Assembly (NCBI GenBank): GCA_903813345.2
Contig: CAIIXF020000003.1
Span: 22,831,248-22,895,247 of the forward strand
DNA length: 64,000 nucleotides
Direction of reading: 5' to 3'
Origin: Owenia fusiformis
Lineage: Eukaryota; Annelida; Polychaeta; Sabellida; Oweniidae
The translations under genes were made by a program, and so were the position numbers. The notes below the pieces were generated by a model, which ran no database searches, was not told the origin of the DNA, and saw only the letters and a program-made list of their open reading frames with translations. Below are positions 19,701 to 30,878 of this stretch, one piece after another. Within the stretch, counting starts at the first letter, position 1. Every line of letters begins with the position of its first letter.

Positions 19701-22700
19701 CAAAATTTGCGCGGACGTTTTTTTTCTCTGACCTGAAATTTGGGGCCCCCCCCCTTGTTGGTTCCCAGATCCGCCCCTGGAGTTGGTATAGATTCCATTT
19801 GGGGTCTTTTAGCCTTGCGCTTGCTTGTTTGGGGTTCTAGTCAGTGTTTACCATCTACCCCTCCCCATTTAGTTTCCATATCTGGTCAATATCTATGTTA
19901 ACTATATTCTCTATATAGTTCTTCGATTATTGACAGATTTTATGCAAGAATACTTAAATACCTTACCCTTTTGTTTGCTAATTGAGGGGAAAACTACATT
20001 CCACTTTTCATGTGAGTAGTATAGGAAGGTGATTTCAACCCCACTAGAGATCATACATAACTAAGCTGTTGAGTTACATTTTTGGAAAGAAACACATTTT
20101 GGGCTTTATTGCAAATTGATTTACTGAACTTCCACTGACTGCTGTTTTGTGCATTGTGTATGAGAGATCATTTGTGTACTTGATATACCATTTGACTATA
20201 CTGATTTTGTAAGTTTTGTGTAGATTAGTAATAGAAATAGAGTCGTTTTTATACGTTATATAAAAATCCATTTACTTCCACTGTTTTGTTATTCGTGTGT
20301 TTAAATGGTGAATTAGTAATATTATCCCCTGATGAGTTTGACAGACTCCTGATTTGAAAAAGCCCTACTTTAAGCATTACAAAGTTTCCCACTTTAATTG
20401 TGAAAAGTGACAACTTGAAGCCCATTGTAGCCCTCAAGTACCCTGCGTGCAGAGTCTAGTTAAACTACACTCTGCCTAGTAGAGACCATATTACAGTTTA
20501 GTAGCCCCGCCCCCACGACGGGTACCGGTGACAGTTTGGGTAATAATATAAATCACTTCTGACCTATGCGCTGACCTTTCTTCCACCATTCAGCGAGCCT
20601 GAACAAACATACGCCAAATGCGTTCTAATTAAATATGCGCATGTCATTGGTCAATTCCGGGCTCAACGATGACGTCAGAAGGAATGACCATATATAGAAC
20701 GTCGGTCAAATTTGGCCGACGAACACTGATTGGCGCGGTGAGTTCACAGGTTTATTTTAGTTTGAAAGAGTGAAGACGAAGTTCTCTTTTAAGAAGTGAA
20801 GTCAAACGAATGCAAAGGGTACCCTCAAGTGGCTGCAACTTGACTTCCACCTGGTCATACTCACGCCCTAACTTCATACTTATTTGATGCAATTTAACAC
20901 TGGGCATATTCAGAATCTTGAGTTTGTTGCCATTTGCTCTTATGAAATATAAAATTTACATTGAACACTGAGATATCTAACTAAGCCTATACTTAGACAT
21001 TGTTATCCCGTAACTGTTATCCCGAAATTGTCCCACTTCATCCCAATTATATTTATCCCAGAATTTATCCCTAAATTATCCCGTAAATTTTCATCGCAAA
21101 ATTTTATCCCCTATATATTTATCCCCACTTTATCCCATTTTGTTAGGTACTGTGAACACAGATGTTGTTCAATTAAATAGGGGATACACTTTTCAACTTT
21201 TACTTGAACTTGTTCCGAAACTAAGTGAATGAAAACATCAAATCAAATTATTGACTCTTAGACTGTATTCTGTTTACGACCCTCAAACCACGCTACCACA
21301 CGAGGGTCGCGACATAACCATCACTCTACCTTTAACCATGGAAATTCAAGTTGAATGTCCGTGCTTTAACTAATACCAGTTATACTGATATTATATGAAA
21401 CGGTTTCACACCTATCTTGTGAAATTCTATATCATTTTTGGCCAATCAGAAAACATTGCAGCCATGCTTTATTTTACAACAGATGAATGATTATTTAACA
21501 GTTACCTAGATTCACATAATTAATTTCAAGGCCACAAATGTACCACAGAATTACATAAGAGCCACACACCACACAACCAAGCAACCATGTCTTTGATGGA
21601 CCGGAGAACGATCGCGAGAACTACGGTGGACTATGATGACTTCCAAGCTCATTAGACGTATAGATAGCAAAAATCTGTACAACAAAGCTGAGCCTATTCT
21701 TATTCAAAGATACTCACTGAAGTCATCGCAAGGTGGTTGATCTCCTCCTTTGTTGGGGTAGAAGTCGGCATGTCCAACTGGGTGTCCGAGACCAAGATTA
21801 ATCCCATCACTGTTCCCATTGGTATGTATGTTGTCAACGAATTGGGCGTCTCCTGCGTCAATGCGTCCTCTTGGGTCAGAAATCTCAAATGCCGGCCCAG
21901 CAGGGTCCATTCCTTTAACATGGATAAGAATAAGAATAGAATCGAAATACACTGATAACTGACTGGATTTTGAATACAAATGTTCAGATTTCAACAATGA
22001 GCGTCACTCAAAGGCGTTATCTATAGTTTGCAAAATTGAAATGATACCTGTGACTCTGGCCATTCGACCGTTGGTACTTTTTCCAGTAAACCCACATGTC
22101 TGTGCTCCCAAACTATGCCCGATACAATGGAAGTCTCCGTATGTGTTTCCGGCATTAACCTTTAATTCAACATATAGCTTGATGTATATGCATGGATGGC
22201 TCACACTAAGTGTGTACAATGTGGCAGACAACTTGTTATCCGGCAAATCAAGCACTGTGCATGCTTGCAAATTGTTAGAAGCCGAATTTTACACCGAACC
22301 AAAACACCAGAACAAGGAAATTAAAATCAATGGGGAGAACGTGTGACGGAAGTAATGAATGGAAAGCTTTGTAGAAAAAACGAAATCATATAGAGAAAAT
22401 TCTAGCTATATATTTCCCAACCATCGAAATCTGGCGAATTTCGCTAATAACAAGAACGTCGTCTTATTTGGGCACCTGTGACTATTTCAAAGTTTGGCTG
22501 CGATGTGTAGGTAGGCTATATATTTCGTTGCATACCAGTGTGTCTACTAAGTGTCCAGTACATGCCCCAATAACCCTAGTGTTCATGGCTGACTGAGGGT
22601 AATATACGTCGGACGCACCTTCTGTCCAGTCAACGATAATGACGTTGTAATCGCCATTTTCCTAGAATACCAAAGAAAAAGAAAAGGTTCTAGCAGATAA

Positions 22701-23932
22701 CATAATATTTGTGACGTTTGCACTTTTGAATAGTGAATAACTTCACAATTAAATACCACGGGACTTTTGGGAGATGATATATTTAAGATGGTAAAGATTA
22801 TTTTGGGAGAAACATCTTGCTTGCAATATTACAATAAATGTGTATAACTTGTAATTTTCCTCCAGGGGCTTCGTGAAAATGGCTTCTTCCTACTAAATGA
22901 CAAGTGAAGGGCAAAAAGTTAAAAATAATTCATTCACTCCGTTTTTTCACAGAATCATTATTGTGATTTTTCTCTTGGTCACATATTCTTACCAGAAGGG
23001 CATTCCTCATATTGTTTGTCCAATGAGAGAGGGGAGTCCTTCCCCACCAACCATGAATGATGAATCTCGTTGGTTTTGTGCTGTCATATTCGTTGCTGCA
23101 GTCATGAAAATATAATTGTCAAAAGTCCATCAATGTTGATGATGAAAGTTAAACGGATGCTCAATCATAGTGATAAAATGTTATCACAATGCCCCCCCCC
23201 CCTCAAAAATAGAAATCGATTAAAACAGATTAATTACTAACGGGATGTTGTCCCAGCGTATGTCAATTGCCCTCTCAGGGTCATCGCGATTATAGAGCTC
23301 GTATCTCAGTTCTTGCGCCTCCCACGTCTCAGGAAGATCAGTGTCAACCCAAGGCTCGTCGTCGTTGTTGAAACAACCACATGGAGGAGAGCAAATCTCC
23401 GCTGCTTGGCTAGAAAACATCAATACAAACTTGTTACATTGCCCCATTCTGATACTCATAGCATCTCTCTCTGTTGCATCGCAGAGGCTCTCCAGAAGGA
23501 TATAGAGATGGAGAGGGCGTGGCTTACCACGATGAAAGTCCGCATGATACGTAGCAATTCTCCTATATTCTGTTTAATATGGACCCTTTTCTCCTAAATT
23601 CCATTTAGTGTGGACGATTTCTCCCAAATTCCATTTAATGTGGACCCTTTCTCCCAAAGTTTTATTCAATGTGGACAATTTCTCCCAAATTCCATTTCAT
23701 GTAGACCATTAGTCCCATGTTCTATTTACATAATTGCTTGTGGATCATTTCTCTCAAATTTTATTAAATGTGGACAATTTCTCCAAAATTCCATTAAATG
23801 TGGACAATTTCTCCCAACGATGATTCCATTTAATTGTGGACCATTCCTCTACATGCTACTTTATTCGAGTCTCTTTTATTGGAAAACTTACCTATAAGCC
23901 AAAGAAAGCGCTAGAATTGCAACAAACAACAT
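16751..23932 (-). CDS. Secreted pancreatic-lipase-like enzyme, 7 exons found, at least one missing
   Basis: Minus-strand coding exons 23892-23932, 23242-23409, 22993-23095, 22536-22661, 22048-22159 and 21718-21912 join in frame; the terminal exon is 16751-16867. The product starts with a signal peptide (MLFVAILALSLAYSQA), then has the lipase N-terminal Cys segment, the oxyanion-loop region TRFIIHGWWG, a core strand NVIIVDWTEG, the nucleophile motif GHSLG, and GMDPAGP with the acidic triad residue. The last exon (GSCESCSGNCQRMGYYANTM ... PYCE, stop) matches the usual end of invertebrate single-domain lipases, without a PLAT domain. The exon at 21718 ends in phase 1 but the terminal exon starts in phase 0, so an exon carrying the catalytic His must lie between and was not found. 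Substrate, triacylglycerol or phospholipid, cannot be decided. A 5' UTR exon may end at 24928, spliced to 23976. Confidence 0.87.
19459..19782. mobile_element. hAT-like MITE of about 325 bp
   Basis: The left end CACTGGCGGATTA and the inverse of GATCCGCCCCTGG give the CAGKGGCGGATC terminus common in hAT non-autonomous elements. GAGTT flanks both ends, a possible partial target duplication. The inside is a low-complexity mix of GGGCC and poly-G/poly-C runs. Confidence 0.7.
20641..20740 (+). promoter_or_regulatory. CCAAT-CRE-TATA promoter-like block without a known gene
   Basis: ATTGGTCAAT at about 20646, a full CRE palindrome TGACGTCA at 20670-20677 and a TATATA box at 20690-20696 follow in the order and spacing of a polymerase II promoter. 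The near palindrome GTCGGTCAAATTTGGCCGAC lies at 20701-20720, around the expected start site. A possible donor GCG|GTGAGT follows at 20738. No plus-strand coding exon was recognised downstream. It may serve an alternative or non-coding transcript inside the lipase intron. Confidence 0.35.
21000..21140. repeat. Degenerate TTATCCC array
   Basis: About a dozen TTATCCC or near copies on the plus strand, irregularly spaced by 6-15 bases. Could be a decayed simple repeat or a cluster of GGGATAA binding sites. Confidence 0.7.
23438..23535 (+). repeat. Copy 1 of a 90 bp segment with signal-peptide-like frame
   Basis: ATTCTGATACTCATAGCATC, then CTCTCTCTG, TTGCATCGCAG, AAGGATA and GTGGCTTACCACGATG are shared with 38560-38660. 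In one plus-strand frame it reads ILILIASLSVASQ and then reaches a stop. It lies in the lipase first coding intron, antisense to the gene. Confidence 0.65.
23575..23850. repeat. Minisatellite, about 31 bp unit, in lipase intron 1
   Basis: Eight or nine imperfect copies of TTTCTCCCAAATTCCATTTA followed by ATGTGGAC. Confidence 0.85.
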
Positions 23933-24127
23933 ACTGAGAAGGACTCGTCGGTGAATGTGGCGACGTGGACCAATGACTGAATAAATAGCCCCATTTGATA
24001 TATTTTATCAATTTTTTATCCAAATGGCAATGAACCCAATGAGAATGAAACAGAAAGGTCTAAATATAGCTTGTACTAAAATGAATAATTTTTTCTGTAA
24101 CACCCCCACATTTGTCGTACAAAGCGT

Positions 24128-24185
24128 TGACCGCATTTCTGCGGCGAGCGTAGAAAAACTACGCTCGCCTTGCGTAGAAATGCTT
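24128..24185. repeat. Perfect-stem hairpin
   Basis: GGCGAGCGTAG and CTACGCTCGCC are separated by five A, with GCATTTCT and AGAAATGC pairing further out. Probably a small fold-back element. It lies upstream of the lipase start. Confidence 0.65.
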
Positions 24186-24379
24186 AATACTGACCGCTGA
24201 ATTGATGGACCGCACGGCGGCCGTAGCACAGTGCATAGAACATTATATTGTTTGATCGGGTAAAATATCTTAATTCTGTTTTCAGAAAATAAAATGAGAA
24301 TAATTGTAAGGACACATGCTTTTGAAGATTGCTTCTGATATTCTCCACCCTCTATCCCATGATTTGAAATGTTCAAACA

Positions 24380-24625
24380 GCAGACAATTCCTTCTTAAAC
24401 AACATTTTAACATAGAAGTATTTACAGTAACACACGTTGGTGCCTATAAGGCAAAATAAAATACTTGTGATTATTGAACTTATATTATTAAAACATGAAT
24501 TGATTTAAAATGTACAAATCTAGAAAACAGACAATTCCTTCTGTAAACAACATTTTAACATAGGAGTATTTACAGTAACACACGTTGGTGCCTAAGGCAA
24601 AATAAAATGCATGCGATTATTGAGG
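24380..24625. repeat. Tandem duplication of about 100 bp
   Basis: CAGACAATTCCTTCT through AACATTTTAACATA, GTATTTACAGTAACACACGT and AAGGCAAAATAAAAT occurs at 24380-24475 and again at 24528-24622, about 95% identical by eye. Confidence 0.8.
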
Positions 24626-24927
24626 TAGGCTAAGCCATGCATTCATATAAAATGAAAAAGAAACGAATTCACTCAATGAGCTTTGAGGTCTCTTGGTCAA
24701 GGTATACGTCACGATAAATATGTCTTTCTATAAAATGTAAAACCGAAACACAGGGCATCAGTTTTAGATTTTTCGAACTCACTAAAATGAAATGGAGTGT
24801 ATAATGTTAACATATAGCTTTGGCTGAATTAAAAAGATGGCATCTTGTCCCGGGTATCTTGTGTTCTAGTATTCTAGAATCCATCGGATAAACTTTAAAT
24901 AGAAAGGTAAACTTATACCCAACTTAC

Positions 24928-25383
24928 CAGGTGCTTGCTTAGCTGGAAAACACTCAAAGTAAACGTCACATGTTTAAGCGTTATTTCCTTTGGATCCCGA
25001 TCAGTGGCACACCTGTTTAGACAGGGATTTATTTCTGACTAGGTTCTATTTAAAGCATGGGGTAGGTTGCTTTAACATGCGAAAAGATAAGAGGATTTAC
25101 ATGTTAGCGTATAGGCCCTACATGTGTTAATTTGTGGAAACAAACCCTCATTTTATACGCTAATATTCACCACGAATAGATAGGAAGGGGCCAGAAAGGA
25201 AATTTTGGAAGGAAACAACAAAGACACCGGTGGAATTTTGAGTCTCATATATCGTGCAGTTTTTTTCAATCCGAGATACTTTGTGAATGTTGGCCGTGTA
25301 CGAGTAGGACCCTGTCAGTAGCCTACTAGCATCTCGTGTGATTAGGAAAGTAGAACTTGAGTGGCCGGAAAAGACCAGAACCG
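24928..25383. promoter_or_regulatory. Probable shared upstream region of the lipase and SMYD4-like genes
   Basis: Two strong donor sites face away from each other. On the minus strand GCACCTG|GTAAGT ends at 24928 and could splice to an acceptor before 23976. On the plus strand AGAACCG|GTAAGT ends at 25383 and could splice to the acceptor TTTTCAG at 25852. If both are 5' UTR exons, the genes are head to head and their promoters share the roughly 450 bases between. No TATA box stands out. Confidence 0.35.
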
Positions 25384-25881
25384 GTAAGTATAGACGTGGT
25401 CCATGGTATACATGAATGGTTTACTTATTTGTTTGATATTATACAGTGCCTGTATACAATACCTAATGCCTAAATGATTGCTGTACGTTATCAAAATATA
25501 TCAATCTAATGTACTGTGGCTAATACCTAAATAAATATTAAAAAGGCAAAGCTTTTGAGCATCTTGATTCACAAGGTTTGCTCCTACCTCACGGGATCTC
25601 TAGATCCAGTGGAAAGCGACTATGGCTTTTGTAGAGGGGGTCGTAAAGATCCATTTGAGATGTGAGATCACACAACCCCCTTCTCTCTCACACGTACATT
25701 TACATGGCTCTTACTCAAATTCAATTCCGTTTACTACAGTTATCGTTTACAGCAAGATGGCAGAAGATGATTTCTTTAAAAAGAGGAACATCGATGCATT
25801 TATACTTCACAACAATTAGATGATAAAACTATAACTCTAACTTTATTTTCAGTTGAATCATCATACTCCATATCACACAAA

Positions 25882-28800
25882 ATGGGGCTGTTTGAGATAT
25901 CATCCGGGTTCTTTGGTATGGTACTGGAGAACGTGTACCAGAATTCATCAGAGAAAATGTTATCGACGTTTAATCGTCTCGGAAGTGACATGCACAGAGT
26001 GGCATTCGTGTCAAATATGAAACATTACCAAAATGAGACCAACGATATGGTAAAGGAAAACTATAAGGGGAAGTTCTCAAAACTGGCAGAAGAGGCCAGA
26101 GTGAAAGGCAATAAATTTTTCGGAAAGAGGGAGTATGATAGTGCCCTAAGGAAGTATACTGACAGTGTTCTTTTTGCCCCTGTTGAGGAAAATAATAATC
26201 AGCTTGCCCTCGCCCTTGCGAACAGATCAGCCGCCTTGTACCATTTGGGCAGACTGAAGGAATGCCTAACTGACTGCGAAGCAGCGTTTAAACACGGCTA
26301 CCCAGGTGACATGCATTACAAACTTCATGACAGGATGGGGAAATGTTATACACGTTTAGAGAATCGAGAACAATCCACAAACTGTTTCAAACGGGCAAAA
26401 TCTACGTTGAATGATGCTCACCTGGACAACAAAAAACATCAAACCTGGACAGAAGACATTGAGAGACAATTGAAGAAATGTGACCATATGCCGTTGGACA
26501 CTCCGAAAGATAAAAATGATACTGCCGATTCAACATCTGAACTTACCTACGGAAAGAATCCACGCTATTCCCGGGCATCGTCTGCTGTTGATATTCGTTA
26601 CACCCCCGGTAGAGGGCGCTTCGCAGTTGCTAATAGGGATATTGAAATTGGGGACACTTTGATCGCGGAGCTTCCGTTTGCGTCAGTCATGCTACCTGAC
26701 TTCCTGGCTACACACTGCTACTGCTGTTACAAAAGGATTAAACTTGCGTACCCATGTAGACAATGCAGTGGTGTCAGGTATGTATTCATGAAGCAAATGT
26801 AATGATTATGTATGTACCCATGGAGACAATGCACTGGTGTCAGGTATGTATTCGTGTAGAAAATGTTATGGTATTATGTTATGTATGTACCCATGGAGAC
26901 AATGCAGTCGTATCAGGTATGTATTGTGTAAAAAATCTAATGATATATATCATGTATGTACCCATGGAGACAATGCAGTGGTATCAGGTATGTATTCGTG
27001 TTGAAAATTTAATGGTATATTTCATGTATGTACCCATGAGACAATGCAGTACTAGCTGTCAGGTATGTATTCGTGTAGAAAATATAATGGTATGTATATC
27101 ATGTATGTACCAATGGAGAAAATCTAGTGGTGTCAGGTCGTGTAGAAAATGTAATGGTATGTGTTGTGTATGTACCTGTGTAGATAATGGATTGGTGTCA
27201 GGTATGTATTCGTGTAGAAAATGTAATGGTATGTGTTATATGTATGTACCTATGTAGATAATGGATTGGTGTCAGGTATGTATTCGTGTAGAAAATGTAA
27301 TGGTATGTGTTATATGTATGTACCTATGTAGATAATGGATTGGTGTTAGGTATGTATTCGTGTAGAAAATGTAATGGTATGTGTTATATGTATGTACCTA
27401 TGTAGATAATGGATTGGTGTCAGGTATGTATTCGTGTAGAAAATGTAATGGTATGTGTTATATGTATGTACCTATGTAGATAATGGATTGGTGTCAGGTA
27501 TGTATTCGTGTAGAAAATGTAATGGTATGCTTTATGTATGTACCTATGTGTGTCATGTAACCATGGATACAGTGTAGTTGTGTCAGGTATGTATTTTTAC
27601 AGAAAATGTAATGGTATGTGAAATGTATGGACGCGTTGGACGAGACGATGGTGTCATCTATGTATTCGTGTAGAAAACAAAATGTAAAAATGTCATGTAT
27701 GCATGGCATATGTAGAGATATGTAGATCATGCAGTTGTGTCAATAATTCATCTAGATAGAAAACGCGATAGTGCCATGTATGTAGACAATAAGGTGGTGT
27801 CAGGTTAGTAAAGGTCTACTATACAAAATCTCGCATTCCATTGATGGTAACCTCTTATCATTTGGTACTGTACAAAACATTGTTCTGCTGTGTAGATGTG
27901 TAGTGTAGTGTAGTGAATAGTAATGTAGTATAATTTAATGTAGAATGATGCAGTGCAGTGTTCCATTTGTAGAGTAAAAAAAGAGTGCATAAGTGTACAT
28001 TCGGTTGTGAAGTAGTTCTGGATCTATACCTTCCCTTAACTATTTAATGAGGCCTACTAGATTTGTTCAAATGCGCCAAACGCAGATATATTTAAAAGAT
28101 CCTTATTAATGTAATTCATTAATTATGCATACGTAACATTCTCAATTCTCATTCTCGTTTATACTGTCAACTTATAGCCATTATACGAGTATTTGTCTTA
28201 AGGAATTTGCTTGATTATTTCAGGTATTGCAGCGAGGAATGTAGTGAAAAATCCTGGAATTCTGGTCACAAATTCGAGTGCAAGTTCACTGATTTGATAA
28301 TCGATTCGGGAGTTATTGTGCCAGGTCTACTCCCTCTGCGTCTTGTGACGTGCATGGGTTTGAAAAAACTACTAGCGTTCCGAGACACGCTCTCAGAACA
28401 AGGCGAGGACTCTGGTGTAAACGCCGGTTGTAATAAAGACGGTGATTACTTGAATAATTATTGGGCTGTTTATAATATGGTGACCAACACTGAATTGAGA
28501 GAACCAAAGGAGTTGATTCAGCTTTCCATGGTTGCCGTCTTCATGCTGCAAATTCTCCAAAAATCCGGATTCTTCGTCCAAGATGGTATATCATGCGCTG
28601 GGGAGGACATTGCCTACGTCGGGGGTTTAATATTGAGACATATGCAACAGGCGCTGTGTAATGCTCATGAAATTTGCGAGATGTTGCTTGAAGATGACTT
28701 TCGCCATTCGAAATTCTTAACGCTCGGCATCGGTATGTATGTTACATCTAGCCTGCTCAACCACTCCTGTAACCCGTCTGTGGATCGTAACTTTGTAGGT

Positions 28801-29322
28801 GGGGACAGGGCCGTTTGTAGAGCAATTACAAATATTAAAAAAGGCGAGGAGATAACTGACGAATACGGTGCTTTGTTCTTTTTACAAACGAAAGAACAAC
28901 GACAAGCTGTCCTCCGGCCACAGTACTTCTTCGATTGTAAATGTGAGGCTTGTGTGAACAATTGGCCTCTTCACGAGGACCTTTTGAACAAACTCCCTGT
29001 GGTCAGGTGTGAGATGTGTGGCTCTGCGCTACAAGTACAAAACAAGGAGGGGCTTGAAAAAACGGAATGCCCGAAATGTTGTCACGTGACCAATGCTCAG
29101 GAAAAGCTGGATCTGTTAATGGAGTCGCATACGAAGTATATCGAGGCCATGAAATCAGCCATAAATGGAGACACCGATGGAGCATTACCAACATTTGAGA
29201 AACATCTATCCCTGTTGTGTGACACATTATGCCAGCCATGGTCTGATTACAACAACTGCCAGGCTGCTCTGAAGCAGGCCTATAGAATCTCCGGCAACTG
29301 TATACGAAAAAGAGATCTCTAA
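25882..29322 (+). CDS. SMYD4: SMYD4-like SET/MYND lysine methyltransferase, 2 coding exons
   Basis: Exons 25882-26777 and 28224-29322 join as AG|G (Arg) and give 664 residues. Residues about 63-180 form TPR helices (EEARVKGNKFFGKREYDSAL, LALALANRSAALYHLGRL). The SET domain starts near 225 (GRGRFAVANRDIEIGDTL) and is interrupted by a MYND zinc finger at about 278-318, with CYCC, CRQC, CSEEC and HKFEC. The splice site falls inside this finger. The SET core has NHSCNPS near 478 and ITDEYG near 508, where family members usually have ITDNYG; the post-SET CKCEAC follows. SMYD4 proteins methylate lysines and act in muscle and heart development in animals studied. The ATG has a good context (ACAAAATGG), 29 bases after an acceptor. 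The only coding intron is filled with copies of the exon end. Confidence 0.92.
26748..27620 (+). repeat. Minisatellite (64-76 bp unit) made from the SMYD4 exon end and 5' splice site
   Basis: The unit is TACCCATGGAGACAATGCAG, TGGTGTCAG, GTATGTATTCGTGTAGAAAA, then TGTAATGGTATGT and a linker. The first copy is the real end of exon 1 with its donor at 26778. About twelve further copies follow, most keeping TCAG|GTATGTA: near 26838, 26913, 26986, 27060, 27197, 27273, 27421, 27494 and 27581. One copy (near 27137) has lost the donor and another (near 27349) reads TTAG|GTATGTA. More diverged traces continue to about 27800. Confidence 0.92.
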
Positions 29323-29430
29323 TGCGATGAGGAACAACATCGATATTCTAACACTTAAAATCGTTCGTAATTATAACCTGGCCTTAAATCAGATCCTGTG
29401 TTCGACCATGTGATTTATCAAAAATAAGAA

Positions 29431-29436
29431 ATTAAA
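29431..29436 (+). terminator. Possible poly(A) signal of the SMYD4-like gene
   Basis: ATTAAA about 110 bases after the SMYD4-like stop codon. Confidence 0.35.
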
Positions 29437-30878
29437 GACCGGGAGCTTGTCTATCACATTTCCTCTAATCGTGAATGACGGGCTTATATTTCTTCTTATG
29501 TGCAATAACTGGTTTGTAAGCTTATACATTTGACATTTACATGAACCGTCTTAAGTGTGTTGTTGATTGAGCATCAGTTCATCATCACCTATTTAATGAG
29601 TCTTTTAAATCAAACTGTGATGAGACGAGTGAGTTTTGATTATTTTATGAAAAACAACATACATCTATCTTTGAACGGGCGTATGGTTATCCCAATGGGT
29701 GCGAATCTATGAAGTGTTGCGGAAATATGAATGGAATTCATTTTGTGTGCTACTTAGTAATAAAAATGCTGTGAAATGGTCCTGTTTGCTCCAAATGAAA
29801 ACAATGATTACAATATAGCCCCCAAGAGTGCTATAATAATAGGTATGGTCCAAGAAAAAGTGATTCAAAAGCATGACTGAAAAGCATTGTTCAATGGAAT
29901 AAATTGTGTTCTCAAATACTGACAGAAAAATAAATGTGAGGCCTGTTTGGGCTACAATATCAATCATAATGAAACACGATATTGTGCCTATGATGCATAA
30001 GATAAGATATAGAATGATTGTGACATTAGATACAACAATGAACAACTAGCGCTGTCCATAAAAATAAAATGATTAATTAACCTCGATGTGTACTGTAATA
30101 GAGGACGCGTGAATACTGAGAGACTTGTTGAAAAGGAAATATGAAATGTTTTTCTCGAAGAATAGATTAGGGTCTTGTATTATCTGTCATTGATATTAAG
30201 TTATACTGTCTCCTTGTGTGCCATCAACAACAACGAATCTGTACCTAAGATATCAATCTGCATGATTAACGTTTTGTCATTATATGAATCGAGATGAAAG
30301 CATAGGCTCATAGTGTGTGAGTGGAAAACATTTCAATTCGAATGAAACAAACATTTCAAAAGCTGTGTTATAAGACGCAGTGGGACCAGTTAAATGTCGA
30401 TGGACAGATGGACAGTGATGTTCAAAGAGAGTTTACTGTGTGCAATTTTTCCGAATTATAACCAATTGTACTTGCATGATTTTGCCTTTTGTTAACATGA
30501 GTGTTTTGAAAAAAACAATAAAAGTAGACTGTCTTGTTTGTTGTCACTTGTTAGACCAGTAATAATGACATATCTTAGCCCTGGGTTATAGACTCACATA
30601 ACTCATTGTGAATCACCACATCAATATTATCAACTTGTTTCCGATCAGCCGGATTACTTCATTTTCGCATATAATAGAAATCTGAGTTATGTAGGATACA
30701 CGCTTGTTAAATCACGACTTTAGTAACCCGATACATAATATACGACAATGCTGGATTGAAGAATTGGACAATTGTGGTGAATGAACTGAAATAGAATATA
30801 ACCAGCTTAATTAATTATTTTCAAAACGTAACTATCTCAGGAACTTAAATAAGAACAAAATACAAATCAAATCAAAAG
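29437..30878. other. Intergenic spacer
   Basis: No gene recognised. A 112-codon hydrophobic minus-strand frame at 29707-30045 was considered and not accepted. The region carries the presumed promoter of the leucine-rich-repeat gene; AATAAAA occurs at about 30519. Confidence 0.5.

Larger units (their letters stand above)
16868..21717. other. Lipase intron region with one undetected exon
   Basis: Nearly 4.9 kb between the last two recognised lipase exons. It holds a hAT-like MITE, poly-C runs, a promoter-like block and a TTATCCC array. A solitary ACAGGGTGAGCCAAAAGAAG end lies near 17086. The missing His-bearing exon is expected here. Confidence 0.5.

Noticed and set aside
26763-27257. 164-codon plus-strand frame through the SMYD4 intron array
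   Set aside because: Product of the repeat unit length; begins inside the real exon in another frame.
29707-30045. 112-codon hydrophobic minus-strand frame, reminiscent of a transporter piece
   Set aside because: Ile/Leu/Phe richness is expected from AT-rich sequence. No adjoining exon, no clear family motif and no splice logic.
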